A stretch of DNA of 7,297 nucleotides from an uncultured Lachnospiraceae bacterium (GTDB taxonomy: Bacteria; Bacillota; Clostridia; Lachnospirales; Lachnospiraceae), in NCBI GenBank assembly GCA_910586405.1, contig CAJUII010000133.1:1-7297 (forward strand), given 5' to 3'. The notes beneath the pieces were generated by a model. The model was not told the origin of the DNA and did not search any database. It saw only the letters and a program-made list of their open reading frames with translations. The translations under genes and the position numbers were made by a program. Within the stretch, counting starts at the first letter, position 1; every line of letters starts with the position of its first letter. Shown one piece after another: positions 1 to 4,590 of the stretch.

Positions 1-1040
1 TCTGTCAGCAGCAAAAAGGTATTTAGAACACCATCTGTATGACTTCGCTCATAGCCGTGTGAGGCATAGATTCCGGCGCCAATCAATCCGTGCTTCACGT
101 CGTGTCCAGCAGTAAGCGCTGCATCGGCGTCAGAGCCATAATAAGGATATACATCGACTGCGAAATCAAGTTTTTGGCGTTTGGCGGCATTGATCAGATT
201 TGTGACAATCTCATAAGTATATGGTCCGCGGGTGTCTTTTGCGCAGATGGACACTTGATGTTCTGTGCAGGCAAGTCCGTTTCCAACACAGCCCATATCG
301 ACAGACAGCACCTCAGCGACATCTGACGGGATGGAGGCAGCGCCGCCATGTCCCACTTCTTCATAGACTGTAATATGGTGATACACCGTCCGGGGCAGTG
401 TTATTTTTTCATCTTTTATAAACTTTGCAAATCCCAGCAGGATACCAACGCTGAGTTTATCGTCCAGAAAACGGCTCTTAATATAGCCGTTTTCTGTAAT
501 TGTGGTACGCGGGTCAAAACATACGAAGTCTCCGGGCAGAATGCCAAGTGCGAGAGTATCCTCCTTTGTTTTGACTTTTTCATCAAGCACCACTTCCATG
601 ACATCATAGGAACGGGTGGTTTCATCGAACTTACCGTTTACATGAATCGACGCGTCACACAGTTGAAATGTTCCTGTATAAACTTTTCCGTCACGCGTGT
701 AAATCTTGCAGTTTTCACCTTCAGCATTGTTCGCATTCATGCCGCCCACGGGGGATAGTTTGAGATAACCATTGGGCTGAACTTCACAGACCATCGCACC
801 GAGCGTATCAATATGCGCTTCCATCATGAGGGAATCCCTTTTGTTAGAATCTCTGCTGATTTCACAGTACACACCGCCTTTGGTAGTTCGAACAGGTGTA
901 TAGCCAAGAGCGGCGTATTCGTTCATTACATAAGATGCCGCCTTTTCCGTGAAGCCGGACGGGCTGTCGATCGCCAGAAGTTTCTTTGTCTCTTCCAAAA
1001 TGTAATCAAGATATTTTTGAGTGTTTATTTTCTCAGGCAT
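1..1040 (-). CDS. M42-family metallo-aminopeptidase (FrvX / glutamyl aminopeptidase-like), 3' end outside window
   Basis: Cytosolic di-metal (Zn/Co) aminopeptidase of the M42 family, which trims N-terminal residues from short peptides; these enzymes often form TET dodecamers. My reverse-strand translation gives 346 full codons with no stop. Family length is about 340-360, so only a few C-terminal residues should be missing. Metal and catalytic positions appear in the expected order: H76 and D78 (AHIDTLG), D193 (FLDDK), the catalytic/metal pair E227-E228 (VYEEVGHGG), D248 (VDMGC) and H334 (RSHTDG). There is no signal peptide or membrane segment. The start ATG (1038-1040) has GAAAGGA at 1050-1056, nine bases upstream. 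The gene is divergent from the miaB operon and has its own likely promoter at 1077-1106. The motif AHIDTLG, rather than the AHxDEIG of the characterised enzymes, suggests a distinct subgroup, so the preferred substrate cannot be named. Family assignment is confident; glutamyl, leucyl or broad specificity is open. Confidence 0.93.
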   Translation of the reverse strand, partial: MPEKINTQKYLDYILEETKKLLAIDSPSGFTEKAASYVMNEYAALGYTPVRTTKGGVYCEISRDSNKRDSLMMEAHIDTLGAMVCEVQPNGYLKLSPVGGMNANNAEGENCKIYTRDGKVYTGTFQLCDASIHVNGKFDETTRSYDVMEVVLDEKVKTKEDTLALGILPGDFVCFDPRTTITENGYIKSRFLDDKLSVGILLGFAKFIKDEKITLPRTVYHHITVYEEVGHGGAASIPSDVAEVLSVDMGCVGNGLACTEHQVSICAKDTRGPYTYEIVTNLINAAKRQKLDFAVDVYPYYGSDADAALTAGHDVKHGLIGAGIYASHGYERSHTDGVLNTFLLLT

Positions 1041-1076
1041 TGTAACTTGTCCTTTCTATAATGAATTATTGTTTAT

Positions 1077-1106
1077 AGTATACAGTTCTTATTCACTATA
1101 TCACAA
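1077..1106 (-). promoter_or_regulatory. Probable sigma-A promoter for the M42 peptidase
   Basis: Read on the minus strand, a TTGTGA -35 box (1101-1106) is followed after 18 bases by TATACT (1077-1082). Transcription would start near 1069, leaving about 30 bases of leader before the ATG at 1040. An overlapping alternative is the extended -10 TGATATAGT just upstream, but it has no good -35. The choice is inferred from consensus only. Confidence 0.5.
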
Positions 1107-1127
1107 AAAATCTTCATCGAGTAGCAT

Positions 1128-1146
1128 GAAATAATAATTGTATTTC
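1128..1146. repeat. Short inverted repeat between divergent promoters
   Basis: GAAATA (1128-1133) and TATTTC (1141-1146) are perfect inverted copies separated by 7 AT-rich bases. The element lies between the minus-strand -35 (1101-1106) and the plus-strand -35 (1149-1154), a position where a regulator could affect both promoters. The arms are only 6 bp in an AT-rich context, so chance is a serious alternative. Confidence 0.25.
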
Positions 1147-1148
1147 GC

Positions 1149-1176
1149 TTGAAAATATCTTTAGATTTGATATAAT
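1149..1176 (+). promoter_or_regulatory. Strong extended -10 promoter driving the leader and probably the miaB operon
   Basis: TTGAAA (1149-1154) is followed after 16 bases by a perfect TATAAT (1171-1176). A TG at 1168-1169 one base upstream of it makes an extended -10 element. The expected transcription start is near 1183. It is the best promoter match I see upstream of miaB, and it points to a 5' leader of about 210 nt. Confidence 0.75.
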
Positions 1177-1225
1177 AAAGCAGAGAGAATGGAAGCGTAA
1201 ATGATCAGAAGAAGGAGATGACTAC

Positions 1226-1285
1226 ATGCTGGCTCCTAAAGATTTGGAGCCGTTAGAGAAGAATCCAAATAAGGAGAAGAATTAG
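1226..1285 (+). CDS. Possible 19-residue charged leader peptide or small protein
   Basis: The ORF begins at an ATG with a good ribosome binding site, AAGGAG at 1212-1217, 8 bases upstream, and ends at a TAG (1283-1285). The peptide starts MLAPKDLEPLEK and ends NPNKEKN. It is hydrophilic, rich in Lys and Glu, and lacks a signal sequence, membrane segment or Cys. It sits 43 bases downstream of the predicted transcription start and 23 bases upstream of the terminator-like stem, where a leader peptide would be expected. I do not recognise the sequence. Support rests on the ribosome binding site and position alone. A purine-rich stretch next to an ATG can arise by chance, so it may not be translated. 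If the TAG is ignored, the same frame stays open to a TGA overlapping the miaB start. Confidence 0.35.
   Translation: MLAPKDLEPLEKNPNKEKN
1231..1251 (+). promoter_or_regulatory. Hairpin at the start of the small ORF, able to compete with its Shine-Dalgarno
   Basis: GGCTCC (1231-1236) pairs perfectly with GGAGCC (1246-1251) across a 9-base loop. The 5' arm also contains CTCCT (1233-1237), which is the exact complement of AGGAG (1213-1217) in the small ORF's ribosome binding site. The two pairings are mutually exclusive, so the RNA could in principle switch between an exposed and a hidden ribosome binding site. The stems are seen in the sequence; regulation is inferred. Confidence 0.35.
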
Positions 1286-1287
1286 AA

Positions 1288-1307
1288 AAAGAACCGCAAA
1301 GAACCGC
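1288..1307 (+). repeat. Perfect 10-bp tandem direct repeat
   Basis: AAAGAACCGC occurs twice without a gap (1288-1297 and 1298-1307), just after the small ORF's stop codon and directly before the terminator-like stem. It may be a simple slippage duplication, a protein or RNA binding site, or part of the leader structure. Confidence 0.6.
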
Positions 1308-1308
1308 A

Positions 1309-1343
1309 TAGAAGAGGCAGCATACAGCCTCTTCTAAATTTTT
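1309..1343 (+). terminator. Rho-independent terminator or attenuator upstream of miaB
   Basis: A perfect 10-bp stem, TAGAAGAGGC (1309-1318) with GCCTCTTCTA (1327-1336), encloses an 8-base loop and is followed by AA and five T (1339-1343). The stem is only half GC and the T tract is short, so termination is probably partial. It lies between the strong promoter (1149-1176) and miaB. It would therefore either end a small leader transcript or attenuate the downstream operon. Confidence 0.6.
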
Positions 1344-1395
1344 GCAGGAATATGCGCAGTATACATAGAAGTTATAATGGAAAGGCAGAACCATC

Positions 1396-2901
1396 ATGAT
1401 AAGAAATGAAGAACTAGAAGCAATATTACAGACAATTGATTTAAGAGATGATGCACCGGCGAAGGAGCCTATGCGCCAATATTATTTTATCAAGAAGGCG
1501 CGCGAGCTAATCACTATGGAAAGCGAGAAACTCGGCAGGCGTCTGACGGCGGACGGGGAAACCTTCGGCTGCCAGATGAATGCCAAGGATAGCGAGAAGC
1601 TGATTGGCATTCTCGAAACAATAGGTTTCGAGATGATCGAGGACGAATCAGCGGATTTGGTTTTCTATAATACCTGTACCGTTCGAGACAACGCAAACCA
1701 GCGCGTGTATGGCAGACTGGGATTTGTGAACAGCATGAAAAAGAAAAATCCGCATAAAAAGGTCGCACTGTGCGGCTGTATGATGCAGGAGCCTTCTGTC
1801 ATTGAGAAGATACAAAAGAGCTACCGATTTGTAGATCTGATATTTGGCACACACAATATCTATAAGTTCGCAGAATTGATTGTCGCAATGTACAGCTCAG
1901 ACTCCATGATTATTGATATCTGGAAAGACACGGATCAGATTGTGGAGGACTTGCCGGCAGAACGCAAATATGCATTCAAATCAGGTGTCAATATCATGTA
2001 TGGATGCAATAACTTTTGCAGCTACTGTATTGTACCCTATGTGCGCGGACGTGAGCGGAGCCGCAATCCAAAGGATATTCTGCGTGAGATTGAAAAGCTT
2101 GTGTCGGAAGGTGTCGTGGAAATCATGCTCTTGGGACAAAATGTCAATTCTTACGGAAAAACACTTGAAGAACCGATGACGTTTGCACAGCTTTTGCAGG
2201 AGATTGAAAAAATTGAAGGATTGGAACGGATTCGGTTCATGACTTCACATCCAAAGGATTTGTCCGACGAATTAATTCAGGTTATGAAGCATTCCAAGAA
2301 AATCTGCCGTCATCTGCACTTGCCGCTGCAATCCGGCTCGACTAGAATATTGGAGGCGATGAACCGCCGCTATACAAAAGAGCAGTATCTTGCGCTTGCA
2401 GAGAAAATAAGAAATGAAATACCAGATATTTCACTTACAACGGACATTATTGTGGGATTTCCGGGCGAGACGGCGGCGGATGTGGAGGAGACGATTGATG
2501 TCGTTCGAAAAGTGCAGTATGACAATGCCTTCACATTTATCTACTCGAAACGCACAGGCACTCCTGCTGCCACGATGCCCAATCCAACCAGCGAGGAGGA
2601 GATCAAGGCAAACTTTGACCGTCTGCTGGAGGTGGTGCACCAGACAGCAGAGAGCCGCAGCGGAGGCATGGTTGGGGAGACACACCGTGTTCTCGTGGAA
2701 GAGAGCGATGGAACAAAGCTCACGGGCAGGCTCTCCCAGAATACACTTGTACATTTTGAGGGAGATGCATCTTTGGTTGGTATGATTGTGGATGTGGCGC
2801 TGACGGAGGCACATGGATTTTACTATTTGGGCAAAATCAACATGCAGGAACATCGTTTTGAGGAATTACTACGCAAGAGCAAAATGAAGAAAACACTATA
2901 G
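1396..2901 (+). CDS. miaB: tRNA-2-methylthio-N6-isopentenyladenosine37 synthase MiaB
   Basis: Radical-SAM methylthiotransferase that converts i6A37 to ms2i6A37 in tRNAs reading UNN codons, a cytosolic step after MiaA. At 501 aa it is near the B. subtilis enzyme and longer than E. coli MiaB. The first 45 or so residues form the charged N-terminal extension typical of Clostridia/Bacilli. The N-terminal methylthiotransferase domain (about 52-165) has the three Cys ligands of the auxiliary Fe-S cluster: C59 (FGCQMN), C94 (YNTCTV) and C128 (CGCMMQ). The radical-SAM core has C204-x3-C208-x2-C211 (CNNFCSYC), LLGQNVNSYG at 245-254, HLHLPLQSGS at 306-315 and DIIVGFPGET at 350-359. A TRAM RNA-binding domain spans about 424-482. 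GQNVNSYG and CNNFCSYCIVP favour MiaB over RimO or MtaB. The ATG at 1396 follows GGAAAGG (1379-1385) by 10 bases. Its TAG overlaps the ribosome binding site of the next gene. It looks intact. Confidence 0.97.
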   Translation: MIRNEELEAILQTIDLRDDAPAKEPMRQYYFIKKARELITMESEKLGRRLTADGETFGCQMNAKDSEKLIGILETIGFEMIEDESADLVFYNTCTVRDNANQRVYGRLGFVNSMKKKNPHKKVALCGCMMQEPSVIEKIQKSYRFVDLIFGTHNIYKFAELIVAMYSSDSMIIDIWKDTDQIVEDLPAERKYAFKSGVNIMYGCNNFCSYCIVPYVRGRERSRNPKDILREIEKLVSEGVVEIMLLGQNVNSYGKTLEEPMTFAQLLQEIEKIEGLERIRFMTSHPKDLSDELIQVMKHSKKICRHLHLPLQSGSTRILEAMNRRYTKEQYLALAEKIRNEIPDISLTTDIIVGFPGETAADVEETIDVVRKVQYDNAFTFIYSKRTGTPAATMPNPTSEEEIKANFDRLLEVVHQTAESRSGGMVGETHRVLVEESDGTKLTGRLSQNTLVHFEGDASLVGMIVDVALTEAHGFYYLGKINMQEHRFEELLRKSKMKKTL

Positions 2902-2905
2902 GAGG
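2900..2905 (+). promoter_or_regulatory. Strong ribosome binding site overlapping the miaB stop codon
   Basis: AGGAGG lies 5 bases before the ATG at 2911, and its first two bases belong to the miaB TAG (2899-2901). This overlap supports co-transcription, and probably translational linkage, of miaB and the SulP gene, and fixes the SulP start. Confidence 0.85.
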
Positions 2906-2910
2906 ATTTT

Positions 2911-4566
2911 ATGGAAAAATTAAAACCAAAGTTGTTTTCGGTGATGAAAACATACACAAAACAACAGTTTGTCAAAGATGTCATTGCAGGCATTATTGTT
3001 GCAATCATCGCATTGCCTCTGTCGATCGCGCTCGCGCTGGCATCTGGAGTGGGGCCTGAGCAGGGTATTTACACAGCGATTGTCGCAGGCTTTCTGATTT
3101 CGTTTTTTGGCGGAAGCCGTGTGCAGATTGCGGGACCTACGGCAGCATTTGCGACGATTGTGGCTGGCATTGTCGCCCAGAAAGGCATGAATGGACTGAT
3201 TATTGCGACGATTCTTGCAGGAATCATATTGATTGTGATGGGATTTCTGAGACTGGGCAATTTGATCAAATATATTCCATTTACAATTACCACAGGATTT
3301 ACAGCGGGTATTGCAGTGACGATTGTCATTGGACAGATTAAGGATTTCTTAGGCCTTACCTATCCCGCAGGGACTGCCACCATCGAGACGATGGAGAAAA
3401 TGGAGGCGGTTGTTCACCATATCGCAACGATCAACTGGCAGGCATTGCTGGTGGGAATCATCTGCCTTGCGATTCTGATCCTGTGGCCATACATAAACAA
3501 GACCATTCCGGGTTCTCTGATTGCTGTTATTGTTGGAATTGCCCTTGTGAAGCTATTGAACATGAATGTCAACACCATCGGAGATTTGTATGAAATCAGC
3601 AACAAACTGCCACAGTTGCAGGTTCCCGAGATTTCCTTTGAGGTTGTCAGGGAAATGCTGCCAGACGCCTTTACCATCGCGATTCTTGCGGCGATTGAGT
3701 CGCTGTTGTCCTGTGTGGTTGCTGATAGTATGATCAATTCAAAACACCGCTCAAATATGGAGTTGATTGCACAGGGCCTTGGCAATATCGGTTCCGCATT
3801 ATTTGGTGGAATCCCTGCCACAGGCGCGATTGCAAGGACGGCTGCCAACATTAAAAACGGCGGGCGCACACCGATTGCAGGCATGGTCCATGCAGTGACG
3901 CTGGTGTTGATTCTGGTAGTGCTGATGCCCTATGCGGCGCTGATTCCGATGCCCTGTATCGCCGCAATTTTGTTTATGGTTGCCTATAATATGTGCGGCT
4001 GGCGGACGTTTGTCAATCTATGCAAATCTTCGCCCAAGAGCGATATTATTGTGCTGGTTACGACATTTATATTGACTGTTGTATTTGACTTGGTTGCAGC
4101 GATCGAGGTCGGCATTTTGCTCGCCGCAATCCTCTTTATGAAGCGCATGAGTGAAGTCACTGAGGTAGAGGGTTGGAAGTATGTAGACGAGGAGGAGGAC
4201 CCGGACAGTATCACGCTCAGAGAAGTGCCGGCACACACGCGTGTATATGAGATTTCGGGACCTATGTTTTTTGCCGCTGCGGATAAGATTTTGAATATTT
4301 CTGTAAAGGAGGACACACAGTTCTTAATCCTTCGCATGAGGAGTGTGAGCGCGATTGATGCGACTGCCATGCATTCCCTGGAACAGCTTTATGAGAAATA
4401 TTCCAACAAGAATATCCAGATGATATTGTCGCATGTCAATGAGCAGCCGCGGGCTGTGATGGACAAGGCTGGCTTTACAAAGGCTGTCGGTGAGGAGAAT
4501 TTCTGCGGTCATATTGATGAGGCACTAGAGCGTGCAAAGAAACTGGCTGCCAGCACTAAAGGATAA
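2911..4566 (+). CDS. SulP (SLC26)-family inorganic anion transporter with C-terminal STAS domain
   Basis: Inner-membrane anion transporter of the SulP/SLC26 family, whose members move sulfate, bicarbonate or other small anions or dicarboxylates. The 551 residues fit the usual length. After a short cytosolic N-terminus, residues 22-410 are a chain of hydrophobic segments (UraA/SLC26 fold). They include the family block at 35-79 (ALPLSIALALASGVGPEQG, then GGSRVQIAGPTAA), AAIESLLSCVVAD at 260-272 with E263, and GNIGSALFGGIPATGAIARTA at 291-311. A charged linker (411-435) leads to a STAS domain at about 436-545, with the switch-loop region VSAIDATAMHSL at 479-490. Position T485 matches the site occupied by a phosphorylatable Ser/Thr in anti-sigma-antagonist STAS proteins; regulation through it is speculative. 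Substrate cannot be told from sequence: sulfate permease and Na+/bicarbonate symporter are both possible. The gene starts 9 bp after miaB and ends 24 bp before mutS, so it is probably in one operon with them, an unusual partner for these genes. Confidence 0.93.
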   Translation: MEKLKPKLFSVMKTYTKQQFVKDVIAGIIVAIIALPLSIALALASGVGPEQGIYTAIVAGFLISFFGGSRVQIAGPTAAFATIVAGIVAQKGMNGLIIATILAGIILIVMGFLRLGNLIKYIPFTITTGFTAGIAVTIVIGQIKDFLGLTYPAGTATIETMEKMEAVVHHIATINWQALLVGIICLAILILWPYINKTIPGSLIAVIVGIALVKLLNMNVNTIGDLYEISNKLPQLQVPEISFEVVREMLPDAFTIAILAAIESLLSCVVADSMINSKHRSNMELIAQGLGNIGSALFGGIPATGAIARTAANIKNGGRTPIAGMVHAVTLVLILVVLMPYAALIPMPCIAAILFMVAYNMCGWRTFVNLCKSSPKSDIIVLVTTFILTVVFDLVAAIEVGILLAAILFMKRMSEVTEVEGWKYVDEEEDPDSITLREVPAHTRVYEISGPMFFAAADKILNISVKEDTQFLILRMRSVSAIDATAMHSLEQLYEKYSNKNIQMILSHVNEQPRAVMDKAGFTKAVGEENFCGHIDEALERAKKLAASTKG

Positions 4567-4590
4567 TATACAGAAAGATGAGGTTTATAT

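Larger units (their letters stand above)
1183..1395 (+). other. Long structured 5' leader upstream of miaB (possible attenuator or separate small RNA)
   Basis: This is the approximately 210-nt stretch between the predicted transcription start and the miaB ATG. In order it holds a purine-rich ribosome-binding-like sequence (AAGGAG, 1212-1217), a possible 19-codon ORF (1226-1285), a hairpin at 1231-1251, a 10-bp tandem repeat (1288-1307) and a terminator-like hairpin (1309-1343). A TATAAT at 1373-1378 has no matching -35. I recognise no known riboswitch or T-box: there is no T-box-like AGGGUGG-type anti-terminator motif. Two readings fit. It may be an attenuated leader that must be read through to express miaB-SulP-mutS, or an independent transcript of about 160 nt ending near 1343, with miaB using a weaker promoter. 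Confidence 0.5.

Noticed and set aside
348..758. Plus-strand open frame of 136 codons.
   Set aside because: It is antisense to the M42 peptidase, whose motifs are intact on the minus strand. The plus-strand product is Cys/Phe-rich and has no recognisable domain.
1201..1221. Tiny ORF encoding M-I-R-R-R-R-stop, resembling an arginine attenuator peptide.
   Set aside because: The Arg codons are simply the purine-rich AGAAGAAGGAGA that forms the ribosome binding site of the next small ORF. There is no clear ribosome binding site of its own, and the downstream genes have no arginine link.
1373..1378. TATAAT as a possible separate promoter for miaB.
   Set aside because: No -35-like hexamer lies 16-18 bases upstream, there is no TG for an extended -10, and the transcript would start almost on the ribosome binding site. 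It is not excluded, but not supportable as a feature.
2431..2853. Minus-strand open frame of 140 codons.
   Set aside because: It lies fully inside the miaB radical-SAM/TRAM coding region, with no ribosome binding site or domain of its own.
3414..3884. Minus-strand open frame of 156 codons.
   Set aside because: It is a shadow of the SulP gene. The apparent hydrophobic repeats come from reading Ile/Val/Ala-rich transporter codons backwards.
4550..4590. AT-rich TAATAT before mutS as a possible internal promoter.
   Set aside because: No -35-like element lies at the right distance, and the 24-bp gap is explained by an operon junction with its own ribosome binding site.
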